Shown here: positions 7,998-16,055 of the stretch, piece by piece
How the letters are laid out: each line of letters starts with the position of its first letter
Position numbering within the stretch: position 1 is the stretch's first letter
Assembly: GCF_018919065.1 (NCBI RefSeq)
Contig: NZ_JAHLQG010000033.1
Location: 21,545-85,544, forward strand
DNA from: Blautia sp. MSJ-9
GTDB taxonomy: Bacteria; Bacillota; Clostridia; Lachnospirales; Lachnospiraceae
DNA: 64,000 nucleotides
Reading direction: 5' to 3'
The notes under the pieces: model-generated
What the model was told of the DNA's origin: nothing
The model's database searches: none
The model's input: the letters and a program-made list of their open reading frames with translations, nothing else
Translations under genes and position numbers: made by a program

Positions 7998-10166
7998 ATG
8001 GATCTTGGAAAATTTGAAAAAAAAGAGTATTTCGTAAACCGTGAGCTGAGCTGGCTCAAATTTGACGAGCGTGTTCTGAGTGAAGCAAGAGATAAAAATC
8101 TTCCTTTATTTGACAGACTGAAATTTTTAAGTATTACTGCATCTAACCTGGATGAATTCTTCATGGTGCGTGTGGCATCCCTTAAGGATCAGGTACATGC
8201 AGGATATCATAAGACAGACATCGCAGGAATGACTGCCAAAGAACAGTTAAAAGAAATCAGTGCCCGCACCCATGAACTGGTTCATGTACAGTATAATACC
8301 CTGAACCGTTCCCTGATCCCGGCGCTGGAGAAAGCAGGCATGCATCTGGTTGCTGCCCATGAAGATCTTACAGAAGAACAGATGGCATTTGTGGACAGAT
8401 ACTTTGAGGACAATGTATATCCGGTACTTACGCCAATGGCGATGGACTCTTCCAGACCGTTTCCGCTGATCAGAAATAAAACATTGAATATCGGCGCTCT
8501 GATCTCCAAGAAAGAGAAGAGTGATAAACTCAACAAGAAAGATAAAGCAGGAGAGCTTCTGTTTGCTACTGTACAGGTTCCGTCTGTGCTCCCAAGAGTG
8601 GTACAGATCCCGTCGAAGAAAGATGGCGATACCACAGTGATCCTTCTGGAAGAGATCATTGAAAGAAATATTGATAAACTTTTCCTCAGTTATGATGTGG
8701 TATGTGCACATCCTTACCGTATTATGCGTAATGCGGATCTTACCATTGATGAAGATGAGGCAGAGGATCTGCTGGTGGAGATTCAGCGTCAGTTAAAGAA
8801 ACGCCAGTGGGGCGAAGTTATCCGTCTGGAAGTAGAGGATAAGATGGATGAACGTCTGCTGAAGATCCTGAAGATGGAATTTGATATCAAAGAGGCAGAT
8901 ATTTTCGAGATCAATGGACCTCTGGATCTTACCATGTTGATGAAAGTATATGGCACAGATGGTTTTGATGCTTACAAGACACCGAAGTATCAACCTGCAC
9001 CTGTACCGGAATTTCAGAATGAGAAAGATATTTTCCAGGTGATCCGTGAGGGAGATGTATTCCTGCATCATCCTTATATGAGCTTCGACCCTGTTGTAAA
9101 TTTCGTGCGTCAGGCAGCAAAAGATCCGGATGTTCTGGCTATTAAGCAGACTTTATACCGTGTCAGCGGAAATTCTCCGATCATTGCGGCTCTGGCACAG
9201 GCTGCAGAGAACGGCAAGCAGGTTTCTGTACTGGTAGAGCTGAAAGCGCGTTTTGATGAAGAGAACAATATCGTATGGGCGAAGAAACTTGAAAAAGCAG
9301 GATGCCATGTAATCTACGGCCTGGTAGGTCTTAAGACACACAGCAAGATCACGCTGGTTGTGCGCAGAGAAGAGACAGGAATCCGCCGTTATGTGCATCT
9401 GGCAACCGGAAACTATAATGATTCTACTGCTAAACTCTATACAGACTGCGGTATCTTTACCTGCGATGAACGTTTTGGCGAGGATGCAACAGCGGTATTT
9501 AACATGCTCTCCGGATATTCTGAGCCGAAACGCTGGAATAAACTGATCGTGGCTCCGATCTGGATGAAAGACAGATTCTTGAGTCTGATCGAGCGTGAGG
9601 CAGAGAATGCGAAAAAAGGTCTGCCTGCGCTGATTCGTGCAAAGATGAACTCTCTCTGCGATCCGAAGATCATTGAAGGACTGTATTATGCATCTTCCTG
9701 CGGAGTTCAGGTGGAACTTCTGGTAAGAGGCATCTGCTGTCTGAAAGTGGGAGTGCCGGGAGTCAGTGAGAATATTCATGTTCGTTCTATTGTAGGAGAA
9801 TTCTTGGAACACAGCCGTATTTTCTATTTTGAAAACGGTGGAAGTCCGGAAATTTATATGGGAAGTGCAGACTGGATGCCACGTAACCTTGACCGCAGGG
9901 TAGAGATTGTCTTCCCTGTGGAAGATGAGAAGATTAAGAAAGAGCTGGAGCACGTACTTGATCTGGAATTTAAGGATAATGTAAAAGCTCATATCCTGCA
10001 GCCGGATGGAACTTATGTGAAGCCGGATAAACGGGGCAAAGCCCAGATTAACTCTCAGATGGAATTCTGTATTGAGGCAACTGAGAAAGCAGCACTTCAT
10101 AAACACGAAGAAAAGAAATCCCGCGTATTCATTCCGGCAGAGCCTGCGGAGGATATAGAGGAATAA
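7998..10166 (+). CDS. ppk1: Polyphosphate kinase 1
   Basis: Reversible transfer of ATP gamma-phosphate to polyphosphate. 722 residues, normal for PPK1. The N terminus has FVNRELSWLKFDERVL. The catalytic domain has IKQTLYRVSG and LVELKARFDE, the autophosphorylated histidine in GLKTHSK (near residue 440), and HSRIFYFENGG in the second catalytic half. It has a strong aaaggagg start signal. It is the last gene of its operon and is followed by the terminator at 10205-10247. Confidence 0.98.
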   Translation: MDLGKFEKKEYFVNRELSWLKFDERVLSEARDKNLPLFDRLKFLSITASNLDEFFMVRVASLKDQVHAGYHKTDIAGMTAKEQLKEISARTHELVHVQYNTLNRSLIPALEKAGMHLVAAHEDLTEEQMAFVDRYFEDNVYPVLTPMAMDSSRPFPLIRNKTLNIGALISKKEKSDKLNKKDKAGELLFATVQVPSVLPRVVQIPSKKDGDTTVILLEEIIERNIDKLFLSYDVVCAHPYRIMRNADLTIDEDEAEDLLVEIQRQLKKRQWGEVIRLEVEDKMDERLLKILKMEFDIKEADIFEINGPLDLTMLMKVYGTDGFDAYKTPKYQPAPVPEFQNEKDIFQVIREGDVFLHHPYMSFDPVVNFVRQAAKDPDVLAIKQTLYRVSGNSPIIAALAQAAENGKQVSVLVELKARFDEENNIVWAKKLEKAGCHVIYGLVGLKTHSKITLVVRREETGIRRYVHLATGNYNDSTAKLYTDCGIFTCDERFGEDATAVFNMLSGYSEPKRWNKLIVAPIWMKDRFLSLIEREAENAKKGLPALIRAKMNSLCDPKIIEGLYYASSCGVQVELLVRGICCLKVGVPGVSENIHVRSIVGEFLEHSRIFYFENGGSPEIYMGSADWMPRNLDRRVEIVFPVEDEKIKKELEHVLDLEFKDNVKAHILQPDGTYVKPDKRGKAQINSQMEFCIEATEKAALHKHEEKKSRVFIPAEPAEDIEE

Positions 10167-10204
10167 GAAACAAGAAACAGTCAGAAACAGAAATAAATAA
10201 CTGG

Positions 10205-10247
10205 GAAATGCCATGGAAAGCGGTGAGGCTGCCATGGCATTTCTTTT
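10205..10247 (+). terminator. ppk1 terminator
   Basis: Perfect 12-bp arms gaaatgccatgg (10205-10216) and ccatggcatttc (10232-10243), followed by tttt. Confidence 0.85.
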
Positions 10248-10358
10248 CTGGGACAAAAAAATAAAAACTTTTTTGTGGCAAAAACCGCATAAATACAGGG
10301 CTTTTTGAACGAAAAATTCGAGAAAAATAAAAAAATTGAAATTTTTTTAAAAAAGTAC

Positions 10359-10387
10359 TTGCATTTTAGAAAAAGATGGTGTATATT
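10359..10387 (+). promoter_or_regulatory. tRNA-Glu promoter
   Basis: TTGCAT (10359-10364), 17-bp spacer, TATATT (10382-10387), about 40 bases before the mature tRNA. Confidence 0.7.
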
Positions 10388-10428
10388 AAACGAGTCGACA
10401 GCGAAGAGCAAACGACAGACAAATAAAT

Positions 10429-10500
10429 GGCCAGTTGGTCAAGGGGTTAAGACGTCGCCCTCTCACGGCGAAAACACGGGTTCGATTCCCGTACTGGCTG
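10429..10500 (+). tRNA. tRNA-Glu (anticodon CTC)
   Basis: 72 nt with a full cloverleaf: acceptor ggccagt/actggct, D-loop ggtcaaggggttaagac, anticodon stem cgcc/ggcg around ctctcac (anticodon CTC), and T-arm acgggttcgattcccgt. The CCA end is not encoded. It is a single-gene transcript between a promoter and a terminator. Confidence 0.95.
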
Positions 10501-10520
10501 CTACGAAATAGTGAGAATTT

Positions 10521-10550
10521 AACCAGAGTTTCGACTCTGGTTATTTTTTT
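10521..10550 (+). terminator. tRNA-Glu terminator
   Basis: Arms aaccagagt and actctggtt around a short loop, followed by attttttt. Confidence 0.9.
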
Positions 10551-10644
10551 ATCATAACGTGACATTATGGGTGGTATATCAGACGGATATGTTTACAGGA
10601 ATTGCTGCAGCATCTCCGTCTGTCTGGTTTCCGGGGTAGCAGGT

Positions 10645-12270
10645 ATGGGATATACGACAATTACATTTATGATATTTACGCTGCTGGTAACGACAGCATA
10701 TTATATGTTTCCTGTAAAAAAGTATCAGTGGACCGTATTGCTGGTTGCCAGTTATGTTTTTTATTTATGGGCAAGCTGGAAATATGCTGCTTTTCTTTTA
10801 TTTACTACATTTACAGTCCATTTTGCAGCACTTATTATGTATAAAAACAGCAGGATAGAGAAAGAAACGATAGTTCTTCACAACGGAGAGTGGAATCGGG
10901 AACAGAAAAAGCAGTACAAAGAGGAAATGAAGAAGAAGCGAAAAAGAGTTCTGATCATGGTGCTTGTACTGAATTTTGGAATCCTTATATTTTTAAAATA
11001 TTTTAATCTGTTTGCCGGAGGAATGAACAGGTTTCTTGGAAAAGCTGGAATGACCGGTTCAGTTCCAATCTTACATCTGGTATTGCCGCTGGGGATTTCT
11101 TTTTATACTTTTCAGTCTGCCGGATATTTGATTGATGTTTACAGAGAAAAAACTGAACCGGAAAGAAATCCTGCAAAATATGCATTGTTTGTATCATTTT
11201 TTCCACAGATCATTCAGGGTCCGATCAGCTTTTATGATCAGCTGGCGCATCAGCTTTATGCAGAACGAAAATTTTCTTATGGAAATCTAAAACACGGTGC
11301 ACTTCTGATGCTTTGGGGATATTTAAAAAAAATGGTTATCGCAGACCGGGCAGTCAGCCTGATCCAAATGGTTGCACCGGATTATACGCAGTATAATGGA
11401 ACTGTTATCTTCATAACGGTTCTGGTCTATGCATTACAATTGTATGCAGATTTTTCGGGCGGGATCGACATATCCAGAGGGTTTGCGGAAATCCTGGGTA
11501 TTGAAATGGCGGAAAACTTCCGCAGACCATATTTTGCAGTAAGCATTAACGATTATTGGAGGCGTTGGCATATTACATTAGGTGCATGGATGAAGAGCTA
11601 TGTGTTTTACTCTCTTGCAATGTCAAAACGCTTTTTTAAAATGGGTAAAAACCTGAAACAAAAATACGGTGATCATGCAATCGGAGCTCATGTTGCAAAA
11701 GTACTGCCGGCAGGAATTGCTTCTTTTATCACTTTTTTGCTTGTGGGAATCTGGCATGGAGCAAATATGAAGTATGTGGCCTTTGGTGTTTGGAATGGTG
11801 GCGTGATTCTGTTGTCTGTTTTGATGCAGCCATTATTTAATAAAGCAATTGCCGGGCTGCATATTCAGACTCAAAAGAAGTCATGGCATATTTTTCAGAT
11901 ATTACGGACATTTCTGATCGTACTGGTAGGATATATGTTTGACATAGGCAATAATTTTTCTGCTGCAATGGATATGCTGGGACGTTGTGTTATGGATTTC
12001 AGTTTTGATATAAGTCAGATCACAGAGCAGATTACGTCGTGCGGTATGACATTGTATGATTATATGCTGCTTATATTTATGATTGTTTTAATCTTTTATG
12101 TCAGTCTGATACAGGAACGTCATCCTGATACAACAATACGGAAGCTTTTGGAGGAGAAATATCCAAAATTTCAGTGGATCGTGTTATTTGCAGGACTTCT
12201 CTGCATTGCCATATTTGGAATGTATGGACCCGGATGTAATGCAGCAGATTTTGTGTATATGCAGTTCTAG
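10645..12270 (+). CDS. MBOAT-family O-acyltransferase (AlgI/DltB-like)
   Basis: Polytopic membrane protein of about 541 residues predicted to move acyl groups across the membrane onto a surface polymer. Seen: many hydrophobic segments, the MBOAT core block RRPYFAVSINDYWRRWHITL with the nearby KSYVFYSLA, and the catalytic histidine in LVGIWHGANMKYV. The start is uncertain. The ATG at 10645 aligns best with family N termini but its ribosome site is weak; an upstream ATG at 10567 has none. The next gene starts 6 bases after the stop, as in AlgI/AlgJ-type pairs. The target polymer cannot be read from the sequence. Confidence 0.88.
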   Translation: MGYTTITFMIFTLLVTTAYYMFPVKKYQWTVLLVASYVFYLWASWKYAAFLLFTTFTVHFAALIMYKNSRIEKETIVLHNGEWNREQKKQYKEEMKKKRKRVLIMVLVLNFGILIFLKYFNLFAGGMNRFLGKAGMTGSVPILHLVLPLGISFYTFQSAGYLIDVYREKTEPERNPAKYALFVSFFPQIIQGPISFYDQLAHQLYAERKFSYGNLKHGALLMLWGYLKKMVIADRAVSLIQMVAPDYTQYNGTVIFITVLVYALQLYADFSGGIDISRGFAEILGIEMAENFRRPYFAVSINDYWRRWHITLGAWMKSYVFYSLAMSKRFFKMGKNLKQKYGDHAIGAHVAKVLPAGIASFITFLLVGIWHGANMKYVAFGVWNGGVILLSVLMQPLFNKAIAGLHIQTQKKSWHIFQILRTFLIVLVGYMFDIGNNFSAAMDMLGRCVMDFSFDISQITEQITSCGMTLYDYMLLIFMIVLIFYVSLIQERHPDTTIRKLLEEKYPKFQWIVLFAGLLCIAIFGMYGPGCNAADFVYMQF

Positions 12271-12275
12271 GATAT

Positions 12276-13406
12276 ATGATGAAAAAAAGAATTTTAAAAC
12301 TAAGTTGCTTTGTCCTGATATTTATGTTATTCCTGAGTGGAGCAGCCGGATTTCTTAAGGTGAACAGTTTGCCGGATAGTGTGCGTATCAAAGGATTTTA
12401 TCTGGAATCGGGGGATAGTCTGGATATGGTGACCATTGGAGCAAGTGAGACTTATACGTCAATAGCACCGGGGCTGCTCTGGAAAGAGTTCGGATTTACC
12501 AGTTATAATTATTCGGTGGCCGGAAGTCCGATCTCGATAGTAAAATCACAGGTAAAGGAGATTCTGGCTAATCAGGATCCGAAAGTAATTGTGATAGAGA
12601 TCAATGGGGCATTGCAGGATGACGATGAATATCAGACAGATGAAAAACGACTGAGAAAATACATAGATAATATGCCATGGTCGGCAAATAAGATAAACAC
12701 GATCATGGATATAGTGCCCGAGGATCAGCGGACAGAGTATTTCATACCTTTTTTAAAGTATCATTCAAACTGGCAGAGTCTGGATCTGTGCATAGCTGAT
12801 TTTTATCTTCAGGCACGTATGAGGCTGGAAGGTGGCAGCCGGCTGAAGGGATTTCAGACAATATCCGGAGCAGAAGAAACCAAAAGTAAGGTAATAGATG
12901 TGACGGGCGATACTTCAGTACTTCCTTTGTCGGAAAAGGCAGAATATTACCTGCGCGACCTCCTTCAGTATTTAAAAGATGAAGGGATTGACAATGTTTT
13001 GTTCATGCGTGCACCGCACAGGATCACAAAGAAGAGCTATCCGTTTTATCAAAGAGCGAATGAAGCGGAAAAGATTATCAGAGAATATGGATTTTCTTAT
13101 GTGGATTTTGAAACACAAAAGGATGAGATCGGACTGAATATGATGGAGGATTTTTATAATAATCATCATCTGAATCTGTATGGGCAGAAAAAGTTTACGG
13201 AGTATTTTGGAAACTACATGGTGGAATATTATGATCTGAAAGACAGTGTGCATTCAGAAAAGATCATAAAAAGCTGGGATAAATCTGCAGAGGATACAGA
13301 GGACTGTCTGGAGTATGTAAAAACCATGCTAAAAGATAAAAAAAGAAGTATCATTAATGAGGGATGGAAAGAAGCCAGGAGATTTCATCTGACAACAGAG
13401 GAGTAA
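12276..13406 (+). CDS. Membrane-anchored SGNH-hydrolase-like partner of the MBOAT protein
   Basis: 376 residues: one N-terminal membrane or signal segment (to about residue 25) and an extracellular domain. It shows SGNH/AlgX-like landmarks: TIGASETYTS (block I serine), NYSVAGSPIS, KVIVIEINGA, and a late D-x-x-x-x-H region (DFYNNHHLN). In known MBOAT systems such partners finish transfer of acetyl groups to polysaccharide or teichoic acid outside the cell. Gene adjacency supports the same role here. Substrate unknown. Confidence 0.7.
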   Translation: MMKKRILKLSCFVLIFMLFLSGAAGFLKVNSLPDSVRIKGFYLESGDSLDMVTIGASETYTSIAPGLLWKEFGFTSYNYSVAGSPISIVKSQVKEILANQDPKVIVIEINGALQDDDEYQTDEKRLRKYIDNMPWSANKINTIMDIVPEDQRTEYFIPFLKYHSNWQSLDLCIADFYLQARMRLEGGSRLKGFQTISGAEETKSKVIDVTGDTSVLPLSEKAEYYLRDLLQYLKDEGIDNVLFMRAPHRITKKSYPFYQRANEAEKIIREYGFSYVDFETQKDEIGLNMMEDFYNNHHLNLYGQKKFTEYFGNYMVEYYDLKDSVHSEKIIKSWDKSAEDTEDCLEYVKTMLKDKKRSIINEGWKEARRFHLTTEE

Positions 13407-13426
13407 TATTGGAAAGGAAGAACGAT

Positions 13427-13975
13427 ATGGCCACGGATGAAGAACTTTATGGGCAATATCTGCGCGGTGATGAGACAGGACTTGAACTGTTGATAAAAAA
13501 ATATGGTGATCCGCTGACCTTATACATTGATGGTTATCTGCATGACGTCCACGAAGCGGAAGATTTAATGATGGAAACCTTTTCCTGGCTGTTTACGAAA
13601 AAGCCCCGCATCCGGGATGGATGTTTTAAGGCTTACCTTTATAAAGCAGCGCGGCACATGGCTTTGCGTCACAAAAGCAGACGGCGGATTTTCTTCAGTC
13701 TTGACGACCTGACCAGAGAACCGGAGGCGCAGACACTGGTGGAGGAGGTCATCCGCACAAAGGAACGGAATCAGATCCTGCATCTCTGCATGGACGAGTT
13801 AAATTCAGATTATCGGGAAGCTCTTTATCTGACCTATTTTGAGGGTATGAGCTACCAACAGGCTGCTAAGGTCATGGGAAAAAGTGTGAAGCAGATCACA
13901 AATATGGTGTACCGGGGAAAAGAGCGTTTACGCGGATTATTGCAACGGGAGGGTATTACAGATGTTGAAAAATGA
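13427..13975 (+). CDS. ECF-like RNA polymerase sigma factor
   Basis: 182 residues. Region 2 (about 1-85) includes DVHEAEDLMMETFSWLF, the core-binding helix. Region 4 (about 120-175) includes YREALYLTYFEGMSYQQAAKVMG, then a helix-turn-helix ending in MVYRGKERLRGLL. There is no region 1.1 or 3, so it is a minimal alternative sigma factor. I chose the ATG at 13427 because ggaaaggaag precedes it. It overlaps the next gene by 14 bases and leads the sigma / small membrane protein / PrsW set. The GC content looks higher from here to about 16 kb than around it. Confidence 0.88.
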   Translation: MATDEELYGQYLRGDETGLELLIKKYGDPLTLYIDGYLHDVHEAEDLMMETFSWLFTKKPRIRDGCFKAYLYKAARHMALRHKSRRRIFFSLDDLTREPEAQTLVEEVIRTKERNQILHLCMDELNSDYREALYLTYFEGMSYQQAAKVMGKSVKQITNMVYRGKERLRGLLQREGITDVEK

Positions 13976-14330
13976 GGAACGGATTGCTGAGGTAAAACGG
14001 CGTATTGAGGAAAAAGAACGACAGCAGAGACTGCGGCACAGACGGATTGTCTCTGCATTCTGCATAGCGGCATGCCTTGCAGTAATCGTTGGTGTTTCCT
14101 TTGTCATGCCAGGTATTGTCGGACAGATTACGCCCGGTACTTCTTCTGGATTTGAAACGGCAGCAACAATTTTAGGCGGCGGCACCGCATTGGGATATAT
14201 GGTAATCGGACTGCTGGCTTTTATTCTCGGCGTTTGCGTGACTATTCTGTGCTTCCGCATCCGCCAGCTGGACAAAGAGGAGCAGACGGAGATGCAAAAG
14301 GAGGACAATGGGGATGGAACTGTTCAGTAA
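13962..14330 (+). CDS. Small one- to two-helix membrane protein, candidate anti-sigma partner
   Basis: 122 residues. A charged N-terminal helix (residues 1-28, rich in E, K and R) is followed by a hydrophobic segment (about 30-50), a polar extracytoplasmic stretch with Gly/Thr, and a second hydrophobic segment (about 75-98) ending in CFRIRQ. No family is recognised. It is translationally coupled to the sigma gene, which is the usual place for an anti-sigma factor, but no zinc-binding HxxxCxxC motif is present. A shorter relative lies at 15714, beyond the PrsW-like gene. Confidence 0.6.
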   Translation: MLKNEERIAEVKRRIEEKERQQRLRHRRIVSAFCIAACLAVIVGVSFVMPGIVGQITPGTSSGFETAATILGGGTALGYMVIGLLAFILGVCVTILCFRIRQLDKEEQTEMQKEDNGDGTVQ

Positions 14331-14940
14331 CTTTTTTCAATTCGCCGTTACCCTGCTGGGCTTTTGTCTGAGTGGTATCTGGTATCTGAAAGATCGAAAA
14401 CAGACCTGTTTCCTGCTGACCTGCTTTTACGGATGCTTTGCCCTCGGCTCTCTTTACTGGACGTTGTATCTGCTTCTGTTTTCTGAAACACCGCAGGTCT
14501 TTTATGTGTCAGAGTTTGGCTGGGTAGCCAGCGTGATTTTCCTTTATCTTCTGCAATACACCCTTTCCTCTGCGGAGGAAAGAGACTTTTCGACACGGAA
14601 ATCTCTGATAGCTCCTCTGATCGGCATTCCGCTTTGTGCGTTTTACTGCACCTTTGGAGATATTCTTTCCAATCTGCTCTGGTGTGGCATGATGATCGTT
14701 GTTTCTTATCATTCTATCCGGGGTCTTGCTTATGCGCAGATACAGACAGGAACAGCGTGTAAGATGCGGTATTTTCACATTGAGGTGCTGTGCTATGTGG
14801 CGGTGGAGTATGCTCTTTGGATCTCCGGCTGCCTGTGGCCGGGCTATTCCATTTCCGCTCCCTATTGCTGGTTTGATCTTTTGCTTACAGGCAGCCTGTT
14901 TGCGCTGCTGCCAGCCACAGGAAAGGCGGTGCAGGCATGA
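14314..14940 (+). CDS. Unrecognised multi-pass membrane protein
   Basis: About 208 residues and six to seven hydrophobic segments, with no catalytic motif I can recognise. The ATG at 14314 sits 9 bases after aaggagg; an ATG two codons earlier is too close to it. It overlaps the genes on both sides (17 bases before, 4 bases after), so it is translated as part of the sigma/PrsW operon and may serve the same signalling route. Confidence 0.6.
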   Translation: MELFSNFFQFAVTLLGFCLSGIWYLKDRKQTCFLLTCFYGCFALGSLYWTLYLLLFSETPQVFYVSEFGWVASVIFLYLLQYTLSSAEERDFSTRKSLIAPLIGIPLCAFYCTFGDILSNLLWCGMMIVVSYHSIRGLAYAQIQTGTACKMRYFHIEVLCYVAVEYALWISGCLWPGYSISAPYCWFDLLLTGSLFALLPATGKAVQA

Positions 14941-15560
14941 CATATATTGAAAATGTATTTCTTTGCATGGCTTCGCCCCTGCTGATCGCGGCGCTGTGTA
15001 TGGGAAAGCGGCAGAGAAAATTCTTTCTGTTCTGCTTTGCCGGAATGGGTGCATGTCTGCTTTCCGCATACATCAACACCTTTTTCGCTGCACTTTACAG
15101 AGCGGACACCTTTGCAGCTACCACAGAGATCGCCCCGGTGGTGGAGGAAGTGATGAAACTTCTGCCATTGCTCTTTTATCTGCTGATATTTGAGCCAAAA
15201 GCGGAGCGAATCAAAAATGCCGCTGTGATCACAGCCCTTTCCTTTGCCACATTTGAGAATGTCTGCTATCTGATCCAAAACGGAGCCGGACATTTTTCTT
15301 TTATTTTCTTCCGTGGTATTGGGACTGGAGCCATGCATGTGATCTGTGGAGCCATTGTCGGCGGCGGCCTTGCATATGTGTGGCAAAGAACATGGCTGAA
15401 GATTGCCGGAACCTGCGGCCTGCTGGGAGCGGCAATCACCTTTCATGCAATTTATAATCTCCTGATCGCCTACGGCGGTGCAGCACAGTATATTGCTTAT
15501 CTGCTGCCTGTACTGATCCTGGCAGCGGGAAAACTGATCTTCCGCAGTTCGATACAATAA
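14937..15560 (+). CDS. PrsW-family intramembrane protease-like protein
   Basis: 207 residues, about seven membrane segments. The PrsW/CPBP-type metal-site pattern is visible: EIAPVVEEVMKLLP (EExxK), FATFENVCYL (FExx), GTGAMHVI, and FHAIYN with the late histidine. In B. subtilis PrsW makes the first cut in the anti-sigma factor RsiW and so frees SigW. Placement in an operon with a sigma factor and small membrane proteins suggests the same logic here, but this is inference. The ATGA overlap with the preceding gene indicates coupling. Confidence 0.8.
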   Translation: MTYIENVFLCMASPLLIAALCMGKRQRKFFLFCFAGMGACLLSAYINTFFAALYRADTFAATTEIAPVVEEVMKLLPLLFYLLIFEPKAERIKNAAVITALSFATFENVCYLIQNGAGHFSFIFFRGIGTGAMHVICGAIVGGGLAYVWQRTWLKIAGTCGLLGAAITFHAIYNLLIAYGGAAQYIAYLLPVLILAAGKLIFRSSIQ

Positions 15561-15583
15561 TATAACCTGATTTTCCGCTTTTG

Positions 15584-15625
15584 GGAGCTGTTTCGGCAGC
15601 TCTCAAATTTTTTTGAAAAAATTTG
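15584..15625 (+). terminator. Terminator-like hairpins after the PrsW-like gene
   Basis: Imperfect hairpin gggagctg...cagtctc followed by a T-rich run. It merges into a near-perfect AT palindrome, tcaaatttttt-tg-aaaaaatttga (about 15603-15626). Probably ends or attenuates the sigma operon before the small gene at 15714. Confidence 0.5.
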
Positions 15626-15713
15626 ATTTTCAGGTGAGAGTTTTTCGCTTTTTTTGTACCTATATAAGTGAAAGGACTTTTAAGACTGTTTTTGTGGAAG
15701 GAGGTTGGAAGGC

Positions 15714-16034
15714 ATGTACGATACAGAAAAGCGTATCGAATTGGTAAAAAAGCGAATGCATGAATACCACCGCCGCCAGGAGCGGCGCACAGTCTGCCGT
15801 CTGTCCGTTCTGTGTACCCTGCTGTTCCTGTCCCTTGTGGGGGCAATGGGGATCATGCAAAGCCGGCCAATAAACGCCACGGGAATGTACGGCACAATTC
15901 TGCTGCATGAAGGCGCAGGCGGCTATGTGTTGGTGGCTGTCATTTCCTTTACTGTGGCAGTCGTGATTACCGCATTATGTATCAAATTCAGAAAAAAAGG
16001 ACAAAAGAGTCAGGATGCAGAAAATCATGTATAA
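15714..16034 (+). CDS. Small one- to two-helix membrane protein, relative of the 13962 gene
   Basis: 106 residues with the same plan as the 13962 product: an N-terminal basic/acidic helix (TEKRIELVKKRMHEYHRRQ compared with EERIAEVKRRIEEKERQQ), a first hydrophobic segment, a Gly-rich polar stretch, and a second hydrophobic segment ending in ALCIKFRKK (compared with ILCFRIRQ). The ATG at 15714 lies 9 bases after ggaagg/gagg; a TTG three codons earlier is less likely. It lies 21 bases before the secreted repeat protein, so it may be that protein's dedicated partner. Confidence 0.6.
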   Translation: MYDTEKRIELVKKRMHEYHRRQERRTVCRLSVLCTLLFLSLVGAMGIMQSRPINATGMYGTILLHEGAGGYVLVAVISFTVAVVITALCIKFRKKGQKSQDAENHV

Positions 16035-16055
16035 AGAAAGGAAAAGGTGGAAAGC

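Noticed and set aside
10645..13406. DltB/DltD assignment for the MBOAT pair
   Set aside because: No dltA or dltC is nearby, and the partner looks more AlgX/SGNH-like than DltD; a generic name is safer.
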